This document shows, piece after piece, positions 48,508-56,086 of a stretch of DNA of 64,000 nt (position 1 is its first letter; every line of letters starts with the position of its first letter). The DNA is from Sporobacter termitidis DSM 10068 (GTDB lineage: Bacteria; Bacillota; Clostridia; Oscillospirales; Oscillospiraceae). The stretch spans positions 1 to 64,000 of the forward strand of contig NZ_FQXV01000008.1 of assembly GCF_900130065.1 (NCBI RefSeq). The letters run 5' to 3'. The notes under the pieces are model-generated. The model was not told the DNA's origin and ran no database searches. It worked only from the letters and a program-made list of their open reading frames with translations. The translations under genes were made by a program, and so were the position numbers.

Positions 48508-50466
48508 TCAGAGCACCCGGCCGATATTCCGGACGGCGGCGTCCGCCATGGAGGTCGCCTGCATGATATTTTTCGGCACATGGCAGTCCCCGATCATATA
48601 AAATTCCGGCGCGGACTCCCGCAACGCGTCCGCTTCCGCCCACAGGGGCGTCTGCCCGATGGCATAAATCACGGTGTCGGCTTCAAAAAGCGCCGGCGCG
48701 CCGCCCTCTTCGCCGGCAGGTACGCCGACGACGCCCCGGCCGGTGATTTCGACGGCCCTCGTCCCAAGCGCGAGGGCGATGCCGCGCCTGTCGATTTCCC
48801 CGTCCAGCGCCAGCTGGTGGAGAATGTTGCCTCCGCTGTTCAGCGCCGGCATCATCTCCAGGATGGTGACCGCCCGGCCGAGGGCGGCCAGATGGATGGC
48901 CAGCTCGACGCCCACCAGCCCGCCGCCGAGAACGACGGCCTTTTGCCCCACCTTCTCGGGATGGTCGTAGACCTCCTCGGCGCTTAGGACATTGTCCCCG
49001 TCGATGCCCTTGACCGGCGGCACCGTGGGCCGGGCGCCGAGGGCGGCGATGATAACGTCGGGCCGGAGCTCTGACGCCAGCGCGGGCGTGACCGCCGTGT
49101 TCAGGCGCACGTCGACGGGCGACTTTGCCATTTGCCGGGCCTGATAGGCCAGATAATCCCGGATTTTTGATTTGAAGGAGACGGTTTCCTCGCAGCGGAG
49201 CGCGCCGCCGAGACGGCCGCTTTTTTCACAGAGGATGACGCGGTGGCCCGCTTTCGCGGCGCCAAGGGCGGCCTGCATGCCGCCGACGCCGCCGCCGGCC
49301 ACAAGGACGGTCTTTTTTACGGCGGGCACAGGGGTACAGCGGTATTCCGGCTCCCGGCCGATCATGGGGTTGACGGCGCAGTAGATCTGCCCGTTTGTGA
49401 TGAGGTTTGAAAAGCAGGCCAGGCAGCGCAGGCAGGGGCGAATCTCCTCCGGCTTTCCCATCCGCGCTTTCGTCACAAGGTCCGGGTCGGCCATGAGCGC
49501 GCGCGCCATTTCGACGACGTCGGCCTTTTTGGAGGCGATGATCTCCTCCAGAAGCTCGGGGTCGCAGTGGGCGCCCACGGACGCCACCGGCGTTTTGACG
49601 TGCTTTTTGATGGCGGCGGCATAGCCGATGTTGGCGCTGTCGGGGCTGAAAATGCTGGGGTGCGTGACGGTAAAGACCTCTTTCCGCTCGTGGTGGCCCG
49701 CCGAGACGTGGATGAGGTCCACGTGCCCGTCCAGCATTTTCGCGATGGCGATGCCCTCGTCCAGGTCATACCCCATCGGCGTGACCTCCGAGCCGCTTAT
49801 GCGGATCTCAATGGGGAAGCCGGGGCCCACGCTTTTGCGGATGGCGTCGATGACGGCCAGGGGAAGGCGCATCCTGTTTTCAAGGCTGCCGCCCCATTTG
49901 TCGCCGCGCAGATTGACCTTGGAGGACATGAACTGGCTCAGGAGCCACCCATGGCCGCCGTGGACCGTCACCATGCCGAAGCCGCAGAGCTTGGCCCAGG
50001 CCGCGGCGCCGGCGTACGACGCGATGATTTTTTCGATGATCTCCTCCGGCATTTCCTGATATTCGTTCCCCAGGGAATCGACGCCGGCGCAGGGGCCGTA
50101 CACCGCGCTGCCGGCCGCCCGGGAGCCGTAGGCGTAAAGCCCCGCGTGCTGCAGCTCGACGGAGGCCACCGCGCCCTGGCGCGTCACGGCGGCGGACAGG
50201 AGATTGAGGGCGTGATGCGTGCCGGGGTCGTCCAGATGGACCATGAACTCGCCGAACAGGCCGTTTTTCGTATCCACGACGCAGTCGCCGACGCAGACGG
50301 AGGCGGCGCCGCCCATGGCCTTCTGCTCGTAAAAAGCGATACAGTCGTTGTTGGGCCGGTTTCTTGAATCGAGGGCCCGTTCCGAGATGGGGGAAGCAAA
50401 CATCCTGTTCCGGAACGTCGTTTTGCCGAGGCGGATAGGTTCAAACAGATGCGGATATCTGAGCAT
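48508..50466 (-). CDS. Old-Yellow-Enzyme-type ene-reductase with FeS and FAD domains (second of three)
   Basis: 652 residues, same architecture as the genes at 10664 and 56087: FMN barrel (GFGMVTVHGGHGWLLSQFMSS near residue 160), cluster cysteines CLRCLACF...C near 345, and the FAD/NAD part (VLVAGGGVGGMQAAL, VVLGGGLVGVELAIHL). It should reduce an activated double bond. AAGGAGTTC precedes ATG 50466. First gene of a two-gene operon with a PucR-type regulator. Confidence 0.88.
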   Translation of the reverse strand: MLRYPHLFEPIRLGKTTFRNRMFASPISERALDSRNRPNNDCIAFYEQKAMGGAASVCVGDCVVDTKNGLFGEFMVHLDDPGTHHALNLLSAAVTRQGAVASVELQHAGLYAYGSRAAGSAVYGPCAGVDSLGNEYQEMPEEIIEKIIASYAGAAAWAKLCGFGMVTVHGGHGWLLSQFMSSKVNLRGDKWGGSLENRMRLPLAVIDAIRKSVGPGFPIEIRISGSEVTPMGYDLDEGIAIAKMLDGHVDLIHVSAGHHERKEVFTVTHPSIFSPDSANIGYAAAIKKHVKTPVASVGAHCDPELLEEIIASKKADVVEMARALMADPDLVTKARMGKPEEIRPCLRCLACFSNLITNGQIYCAVNPMIGREPEYRCTPVPAVKKTVLVAGGGVGGMQAALGAAKAGHRVILCEKSGRLGGALRCEETVSFKSKIRDYLAYQARQMAKSPVDVRLNTAVTPALASELRPDVIIAALGARPTVPPVKGIDGDNVLSAEEVYDHPEKVGQKAVVLGGGLVGVELAIHLAALGRAVTILEMMPALNSGGNILHQLALDGEIDRRGIALALGTRAVEITGRGVVGVPAGEEGGAPALFEADTVIYAIGQTPLWAEADALRESAPEFYMIGDCHVPKNIMQATSMADAAVRNIGRVL

Positions 50467-50689
50467 GGCGCCTGAACTCCTTGATCATTATGATGTGTTT
50501 ATTTCCAGATAAATCAATCATAACGAATTATCCCGGTTCTTTCAAGAGCCTGTGTTAACGATATCCTTCCCGGATAATTATAGGAAGTCACGAAAAATGA
50601 ATAAAGAAATGGAAAGCACGCTTGACATTCTTCCGCAGGTGTGGTAATTTGAAAATGTAAAGTATACTTTCCGTAAGTGAGGCGGTATC

Positions 50690-50887
50690 TTGAAAAACAG
50701 ACTGGAAGAGCTCAGAAAAGCGCGGGGGCTCCGGCAGGAGGAGCTGGCGGAAGCTTTGGAGGTTTCGCGGCAGACCATCGGCTCGCTGGAGAACGGCCGG
50801 TACAATCCGTCGATTTTGCTGGCGTTTAAAATCGCCAAATTTTTCGGCCTGGCCATCGAAGAGATTTTTATTGACGAGGAGGAATAA
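50690..50887 (+). CDS. Small XRE-family helix-turn-helix regulator
   Basis: 65 residues, almost only the DNA-binding domain: RLEELRKARGLRQEELAEALEVSRQTIGSLENGRYNPSILLAFKIAKFF, with the acidic end IDEEE. It starts at TTG 50690 with GAGG upstream. The next gene begins six bases after its stop; such regulators usually control the membrane-protein genes behind them. Confidence 0.9.
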   Translation: MKNRLEELRKARGLRQEELAEALEVSRQTIGSLENGRYNPSILLAFKIAKFFGLAIEEIFIDEEE

Positions 50888-50893
50888 ACGGTG

Positions 50894-51334
50894 ATGAAAA
50901 ACAGGAGCGCCGGCAAATATTTCGCGTTCGCCGTTCTGGGCTTCGCGCTGCTCGCCGGCGGGGCGCTGTTTGCCCACGCCACGCGGGAGACGGCGGACGG
51001 GATATTGAAAACGCTGCCCTATATCTGCATCGGCATCGGCTCCGGCGTGTTCGGCGCCAATCTCGGCACGGCGGTCAACATCCTGGCGCTGCGCAAGGAC
51101 CCGCGCGCGGCAAAGCGCGCCGAGATCGAAACGAATGACGAGCGCAATGTCTCCATCAGAAACAGGGCCAAGGCAAGAGCTTACGATATCATGGTGTATG
51201 TATTCGGCGCGCTGACTCTGGGCTTTGCCCTGATGGAAACCGCCATGTACGTCATCCTGGCCGTCGTCGCGGCATACCTGATCGTTATCGGGGCGCATGT
51301 TTACTATCTCGCCAAATTCAGCAAGGAAATGTGA
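50894..51334 (+). CDS. Small membrane protein with DERN motif, first of a pair
   Basis: 146 residues with four hydrophobic segments: KYFAFAVLGFALLAGGALF, YICIGIGSGVFGANLGTAV, then after NDERNVSIRNRAKARAY, YVFGALTLGFALMETA and YVILAVVAAYLIVIG. The cytoplasmic loop DERN is shared with the next gene, so the two are related. Function unknown; in related operons such proteins follow an XRE regulator. A GTG at 50891 directly before the ATG is an alternative start. Confidence 0.7.
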   Translation: MKNRSAGKYFAFAVLGFALLAGGALFAHATRETADGILKTLPYICIGIGSGVFGANLGTAVNILALRKDPRAAKRAEIETNDERNVSIRNRAKARAYDIMVYVFGALTLGFALMETAMYVILAVVAAYLIVIGAHVYYLAKFSKEM

Positions 51335-51352
51335 CAGGGAGGAAGCACGGAT

Positions 51353-51790
51353 ATGTACGCTAAAAGCAAAAAAGGCGCGCTGCACGGGCTGACCGCGTGG
51401 ATTGCCGGCATCGTTTCGCTGGCGGTCGGCATCATCGGGTATCTGACACAGCAGCAGCTGCAAAGCAGCACGAAAATGTTTCTCGGCATGCTGACGGGCT
51501 TCGGCTTCGGGATTCTTGCCGTCGCCGTTTTTGGCCTGCTGCATCAAAGGCTCGCGCCGGCAAAAAAACTGAGGCAAGAGGAAATAAATTCAAAGGACGA
51601 GCGGAACATCCAGCTGACACGGGCCTCCTACACGGCCGCGAGCGTTGCCGCCACCGTCCTGTTTGCCGTGCTGGCGTTTTTGTTCATGGGGCTGGGCTAC
51701 ATTGTCCCGGCATTCGTCACCGTGGGGGCGATGCTGGTCCAGGCCGCGGTGATTGGAATCGCGTACAGGATATACGGCAAGAGGATGTGA
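51353..51790 (+). CDS. Small membrane protein with DERN motif, second of a pair
   Basis: 145 residues, four hydrophobic segments and the loop SKDERNIQLTRASYTA, matching the NDERNVSIRNRAKARA loop of the upstream protein. GGGAGG precedes the ATG, 18 bp after the previous stop. The pair may form a hetero-oligomer (inference). Ends operon; R2 repeats follow. Confidence 0.7.
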   Translation: MYAKSKKGALHGLTAWIAGIVSLAVGIIGYLTQQQLQSSTKMFLGMLTGFGFGILAVAVFGLLHQRLAPAKKLRQEEINSKDERNIQLTRASYTAASVAATVLFAVLAFLFMGLGYIVPAFVTVGAMLVQAAVIGIAYRIYGKRM

Positions 51791-51828
51791 CGACGATGGG
51801 AAATACGAAAAGGCAGGCGATATGAAAA

Positions 51829-51893
51829 GGGCGAACACAGTTCGCCCCTACGGGGATGCAGTGCGGACGGGCGATTGATAATCGCCCCTGCGG
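51829..51893. repeat. Two R2-type repeats
   Basis: GGGCGAACACAGTTCGCCCC (51829-51848 with flank) and GGGCGATTGATAATCGCCCC (51869-51888), between convergent genes. Confidence 0.7.
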
Positions 51894-51920
51894 TGTCCAA
51901 AAAGCGGGTTCTCCGGCAGG

Positions 51921-53063
51921 CTAATAGTATTCCTCCACCACGAGCTTGCCCATGGCGCGGAGCTGGCCGGCGATCAGGCGGATGGTGGCCTCGCGGGGGC
52001 GGATGCCCAGCTGCTTGAAGAGGAGCTCCGTGTGGGCGGTGTTGACGGCGCGCCCCACCATAAAGGTGACGGCGTCGGCCTTGACGAGCAGCGCGCACAG
52101 GCGCTCCACAGGCGAATCGGACACAAAGCGCTCGGGATTTTCGCCCAGAATGTTGTAAATCTGGTTGAGGATCACGGCGCCCTCGGTGATCACGTCGATG
52201 CCGTCCATCATATATTCCGGCGGGCTGCCGAAGGAGTTGCCGGGGCTTTTCAGCAGCACCTCCCGCTTCAGCTCCCGGCCCAGGATCTCCGCCGTTGTGG
52301 AACCGCAGACCACGTGGGTGCACGGCCGGGAGATAAAACGCTCCACAAAGGCCCGGTCCTTCGATTTTTGAGACGGCGGACCGGTGAGCATCAGGACCTC
52401 CTGCGCCTCGCGGCAGCTGAGGACCGCCACGGTCGCGTCGTCCTCATGGCGCCGGCCGGACAACAGCTCGGCCACACCGATGATTTTTCCGGGCAGCGCA
52501 TTGACGCCCACGCCCTTCTGCAGGCACAGGTTGATATAGTCGGCGATGCCCTCCGCGCCGATGCCGAACGTATAGCCCTTCCCAAGGCCGGCCTGGGTCA
52601 CGCCGTCGGAGCAGAGGACGAGACAGTCCCCGATGTCCAGCGTGCCGGAGGATTCGCCGATGACCTCGCTGCCCGCCGAATGGAAGTGGGGCTTCAGGAC
52701 GGCGGCGGTGCCGTCCTTGATATAGATGGGCGCGGGCGCTTCGTAGGAGTAGACGGTGAACTGGCCGTTCGGCAGAATTCTGGCGGCGGAGAAGGCGGAA
52801 AAGGGCATGGCCTCCTTCCGCGCCCGGTGCATGGAGTCCGCCACCATTTCACACGCCAGCTCCTGGGAGACGCCCGTCCGGAAAAGCTCCAGGAGGCGGC
52901 TGGCGCAGGAGATGGCCGCCACGTTGGCGTAAACGCCCGAGCCGATGCCGTCGCAGAGGACAAACTCGGTGCGGTCAAGCGTCCGGTCGCACAGATATGA
53001 GTCGCCGCAGACGAGCTTCCCGTTCTTGACGGCCTGACCGGTAAAGTCCTCAAAAAATTTCAA
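51921..53063 (-). CDS. SpoIIE-type PP2C serine phosphatase in the HydS operon
   Basis: 380 residues. The metal-binding aspartates of PP2C/SpoIIE domains are visible: CDGIGSGVYAN near residue 38, CSDGVTQAGLGKG near 152 and HEDDATVAVLS near 205. The C-terminal ~150 residues are extra (STTAEILGRELKREV...), of unknown role. It has no membrane segment, unlike sporulation SpoIIE. TTG 53063 follows GGGGGTG. Genes for such phosphatases accompany the sensory group C [FeFe] hydrogenases, suggesting the hydrogenase signal is passed by dephosphorylation of a protein. Confidence 0.85.
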   Translation of the reverse strand: MKFFEDFTGQAVKNGKLVCGDSYLCDRTLDRTEFVLCDGIGSGVYANVAAISCASRLLELFRTGVSQELACEMVADSMHRARKEAMPFSAFSAARILPNGQFTVYSYEAPAPIYIKDGTAAVLKPHFHSAGSEVIGESSGTLDIGDCLVLCSDGVTQAGLGKGYTFGIGAEGIADYINLCLQKGVGVNALPGKIIGVAELLSGRRHEDDATVAVLSCREAQEVLMLTGPPSQKSKDRAFVERFISRPCTHVVCGSTTAEILGRELKREVLLKSPGNSFGSPPEYMMDGIDVITEGAVILNQIYNILGENPERFVSDSPVERLCALLVKADAVTFMVGRAVNTAHTELLFKQLGIRPREATIRLIAGQLRAMGKLVVEEYY

Positions 53064-53083
53064 TCGCGCGCACCCCCGCCGCC

Positions 53084-54820
53084 TTATTCAAAGGAGCCCT
53101 TCTCCTCATACAGGTCCATCAGCCGCGTCACCAGCTCCTCGCTGCGCGCCGTGCTCTTGCCGAGAAAATGCGCCATCTCCTGGGACACCCTGATCTGGTG
53201 GTCCAAGAGCTCCTTGGCCTGCTCGACGGTCTGCCTTTTGATGAGGTCGATCTGGCTGTTGTCAAACCGGATCTTCGTGACGTCCGTATACAGCCCGACA
53301 TACTGCCCTTCGGCGGTCAGCGTGTACAGCTGCTCGTGATATTTTTTGCCGTATCTGCTCTTGATGGCCTCGTACTGGCTCAGCTTGCCGGAGGCCATTT
53401 TCTCATACCCGTCGGCGTCCAGCAGATAGGAGATGCGGCGGCCCAGGATGCTGCCCGTGCACATGAACATGTGCTGGAAGGCCGGGTTCATGTGGATGAT
53501 CGTCAGTTCGCTGTCGAGGATGACCACGCCGTTGGGGCTCGTTTCGATAATCCTGTCCGTGCGCTGCTGCGCCAGGCGCCGCATGTACGGCAGGCACATC
53601 TCCGGCTCCGCCATGCCCTTGGTGACGGCAATGGCGTTGTCGCGGCAGGACTCGTATCCGCAGGCGCCGCAGTTGAGCTGGAGCTCCGGGTCAAGCTTGC
53701 CCTGGGATTCCAGTACCTGGCGGATTTTCTCCTCGTCGACCTCCTCGGATATCAGGCCGATACTATCGCCGGAAAAGCCCGCCCGGGCGGGGACCGCCCT
53801 GTCGATATCGCTGTCCGGCACCTCGGAGACGCTCTCGGCGTAGGCGATGACGTCCTGTTTTCTCAGAAAGACGTTCTTGTCGCTGGAGATTCCGGGGCCG
53901 TTGATGCAGCCCCCGGCGCAGAACAGCGGCTCCACGAGGGAGAAACGCCACTGGTCTTTCGGAATATCCAGCAGGTCGATGATGTCCTTGGCGCCGCTGA
54001 CGTGCAAAACGTCGGCGTTCGTGCCGTCGCAGGGGACGTCCCCTGTTTTCAAGAGGCCGCCCTGCAGCGGGAACAGCCGCGCCTTGTCCAGCGTGCCGAA
54101 GCTTTCAAAGCGGCTCTCGGGACAGGCGGCCAGATCGATGTTTTCGTCGGCAAGCCAGCTCCGCAGCTCGGTAAAGGTCAGAACGGCGTCCACGGCGCCG
54201 GCGTTTTCCGGCCGCTGCGCCTCGCGCTTTTTTGCCGCGCAGGGGCCGATAAAAACGACGGTGCAGTCGCTGCCGAGCCGCTTTTTCAAAAGGCGGCCGT
54301 GGGCGACCATCGGGGAGACGACGGGAATGAGCATGTCGACAAACTCGGGCCGGTATTTTTCGATGAAATTGACCACGGCGGGGCAGGCGGTGCAGATGGC
54401 GCCCTTGTCCCTGTTTTTCATCGTCTCCTCGGTGACGAGCTGCGCGCCCTCCGCCGTCTCCGAGACGTAGCCAAAGCCCAGGCGCTTCAGGGCGGACGGC
54501 AGCCGCGCGGCCAGGGGCCCGTCAAAGATGGCGGCAAAGGACGGCGCCACGCTGGCGGCGACCATGCGGCCCGATTCCAAAAGCTCCTTGACCGCGTACA
54601 GGCTGGAGCGGATCGTTTTGGCGTGCTGCGGACATTCGCGGACGCAGGTGCCGCATTTGATGCAGAGGTCGTCCTCGATGCGCGCCTGTCCGTCGCGCAC
54701 GCTGATGGCCTTGACAGGGCAGACCCGGACGCACCTGTAGCAATCCTGGCAGTTTGCCGTTACCGTATAAACGGTATTTTTCTTTTCGTGCTTATTGATA
54801 CCAGCCTCTTCGGAGGACAT
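53084..54820 (-). CDS. Group C-type (HydS-like, putative sensory) [FeFe] hydrogenase with PAS domain
   Basis: 578 residues. Two ferredoxin clusters (C24/27/30/34; C53/56/59/63), then an H-cluster domain with ligands C146 (TACP), C194 (GPCAAKKRE), C301 and C305 (EPLFCAGGCINGPG), an FeS domain (C384, C387, C392, C409) and a PAS domain (~418-530). The Cys before C146 that relays protons in H2-producing enzymes is Ala145, and the two methionines near the cluster are Gly and Leu. These changes and the PAS domain are known from the sensory HydS group. It should sense H2 or redox state and signal through the neighbouring phosphatase. Confidence 0.88.
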   Translation of the reverse strand: MSSEEAGINKHEKKNTVYTVTANCQDCYRCVRVCPVKAISVRDGQARIEDDLCIKCGTCVRECPQHAKTIRSSLYAVKELLESGRMVAASVAPSFAAIFDGPLAARLPSALKRLGFGYVSETAEGAQLVTEETMKNRDKGAICTACPAVVNFIEKYRPEFVDMLIPVVSPMVAHGRLLKKRLGSDCTVVFIGPCAAKKREAQRPENAGAVDAVLTFTELRSWLADENIDLAACPESRFESFGTLDKARLFPLQGGLLKTGDVPCDGTNADVLHVSGAKDIIDLLDIPKDQWRFSLVEPLFCAGGCINGPGISSDKNVFLRKQDVIAYAESVSEVPDSDIDRAVPARAGFSGDSIGLISEEVDEEKIRQVLESQGKLDPELQLNCGACGYESCRDNAIAVTKGMAEPEMCLPYMRRLAQQRTDRIIETSPNGVVILDSELTIIHMNPAFQHMFMCTGSILGRRISYLLDADGYEKMASGKLSQYEAIKSRYGKKYHEQLYTLTAEGQYVGLYTDVTKIRFDNSQIDLIKRQTVEQAKELLDHQIRVSQEMAHFLGKSTARSEELVTRLMDLYEEKGSFE

Positions 54821-54917
54821 GCCGGAACACCTCTTTTACTCTGTTGATCCTGTCATTTTGAGCGGCGCGAAGAAGCTTCAGCGCCGTGCCTCGGAATGAC
54901 GGGGCCATGCGTTGTTC

Positions 54918-55181
54918 TTATAAATCAAAAGCCTTTTCGATCTCCGCCGCGGCCTTTTCCACGGTGCAGCGCTCGATCACCCGGCCGTTGACGGCGAGGA
55001 TGGGGCCTTTTTCGCACCGCTGGCAGCAAAAGGAGACCTTGAATTCCGTCTCGTCGGCGATGCCGCGGTTTTTGACGTAGTCCATCAGCCCGGTGTAAAG
55101 CTCCCGGGCGCCGCGGACAAAGCAGCTTGTGCCGAAGCAGACATTCAGGGTGAGCTTTGCTTCCTGTGTTTGATTTGGCAT
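54918..55181 (-). CDS. [2Fe-2S] thioredoxin-fold ferredoxin (NuoE/HydC-like)
   Basis: 87 residues: CFGTSC near residue 15 and CCQRCEKGP near 52 give the four ligands of a thioredoxin-like [2Fe-2S] cluster. The protein is only the C-terminal half of NuoE, as in the small subunits of bifurcating and sensory hydrogenase operons. It probably carries electrons to or from the HydS-like protein encoded 97 bp downstream. GGGAGA precedes ATG 55181, 18 bp after rex. Confidence 0.85.
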   Translation of the reverse strand: MPNQTQEAKLTLNVCFGTSCFVRGARELYTGLMDYVKNRGIADETEFKVSFCCQRCEKGPILAVNGRVIERCTVEKAAAEIEKAFDL

Positions 55182-55199
55182 AATATCTCTCCCGTCGGC

Positions 55200-55853
55200 T
55201 CAGGCCTTGCTCATTTTCTTTTTCAGATGCTTGGACAGCAGGGCGAGGGAAGAGGCCATATTTTCATTCTGGACCAGGATGTGCGCCGGGACCGTCAGCT
55301 GGGCGGGGGCGAAATTCCAGATGGCCAGAATGCCCGCCTCCACCATGAGATCGCAGACCTCCTGCGCGTTCTCGGCCGGCACGGCGATAATGCCGATGTT
55401 GACGTGCATCCTATGGCAGAGGCTCACCAGCTTTTCGAGCGGCAGGACCTTTTTGCCGCAGATTTCCGTCCCGACGACGGTTTCGTCCACGTCGAAGCCC
55501 ACCACGATATTGAGGCCGTAGGTTTCAAAGCCCTGATAGGATATCAGCGCCCGCCCCAGATGCCCGGCGCCGACGAGCACGGCCTCGTTGACGTTGCTGT
55601 AGCCAAGATATGTATCCAGGTCGCCGATCAGCTTTTCGAGCAGATAGCCGGTCCTCGGCCGGCCGCCGCTTTTGATGGCCGCCAGGTCCTTTCGCACCTG
55701 CACCTCGTTCAGGCCCAGCGCCTTGGCGATGGCCGGCGACGATATGATTTTTGTCTTTTCCCGGTCCAGCGACTTCAGGTAGTTCAGGTAAAGCGGCAGC
55801 CGCTTCAGCGCCTGGACGGAAATAGCCGTATAAGTCTTGTCGAGCTCGGTCAA
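55200..55853 (-). CDS. rex: Redox-sensing repressor Rex
   Basis: 217 residues: an N-terminal winged helix (ALKRLPLYLNYLKSLDRE; VQVRKDLAAIKSGGRPRTGY) and a Rossmann domain (VLVGAGHLGRALISYQGF near residue 89). Rex binds NADH and leaves DNA when NADH rises, switching on fermentation and hydrogen genes. Its place as first gene of the HydS operon suggests that the operon monitors both NADH/NAD+ and H2. The start is TTG 55853 with GGGAGG 7 nt upstream. Confidence 0.93.
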   Translation of the reverse strand: MTELDKTYTAISVQALKRLPLYLNYLKSLDREKTKIISSPAIAKALGLNEVQVRKDLAAIKSGGRPRTGYLLEKLIGDLDTYLGYSNVNEAVLVGAGHLGRALISYQGFETYGLNIVVGFDVDETVVGTEICGKKVLPLEKLVSLCHRMHVNIGIIAVPAENAQEVCDLMVEAGILAIWNFAPAQLTVPAHILVQNENMASSLALLSKHLKKKMSKA

Positions 55854-55894
55854 GGTAAAACCTCCCAGCGGTAATCAGTAATGCGTTATCGATA

Positions 55895-55906
55895 TCAGTA
55901 TACTGA
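55895..55906. promoter_or_regulatory. Palindrome upstream of rex
   Basis: TCAGTATACTGA, a 12-bp perfect palindrome ~45 bp before the rex start, in the intergenic region shared with the divergent ene-reductase. It is not the usual TTGTTAA-type Rex site; possible operator or a -10 region. Confidence 0.35.
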
Positions 55907-56024
55907 ATGGAGCCGGCATCGTCAATATCACAACCTGGAGTTATTGTAAAATATCCTGATTTTTTGCGTAAACAGCCGCAACAACTGCGAGAGCGGGGAA
56001 ATGCGCCAAAAGAACGGAATTGTT

Positions 56025-56052
56025 TTGCCGGCCCGGCGATATGTGATATAAT
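56025..56052 (+). promoter_or_regulatory. Promoter of the third ene-reductase gene
   Basis: TTGCCG (56025-56030), 16-bp spacer, TATAAT (56047-56052). It fixes the start of translation downstream of ~56060. Confidence 0.65.
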
Positions 56053-56086
56053 CCTTACAAAAACTGAAACGGAAAGCGTGATTTTA

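Noticed and set aside
53084-54820. H2-producing catalytic [FeFe] hydrogenase
   Set aside because: The Cys to Ala change at residue 145, loss of both methionines near the cluster and the PAS domain fit the sensory group better; catalytic production is not excluded but is not the best reading.
55907-56086. 60-residue extension of the third ene-reductase
   Set aside because: It would start upstream of the promoter at 56025-56052 and has no counterpart in the two paralogs.
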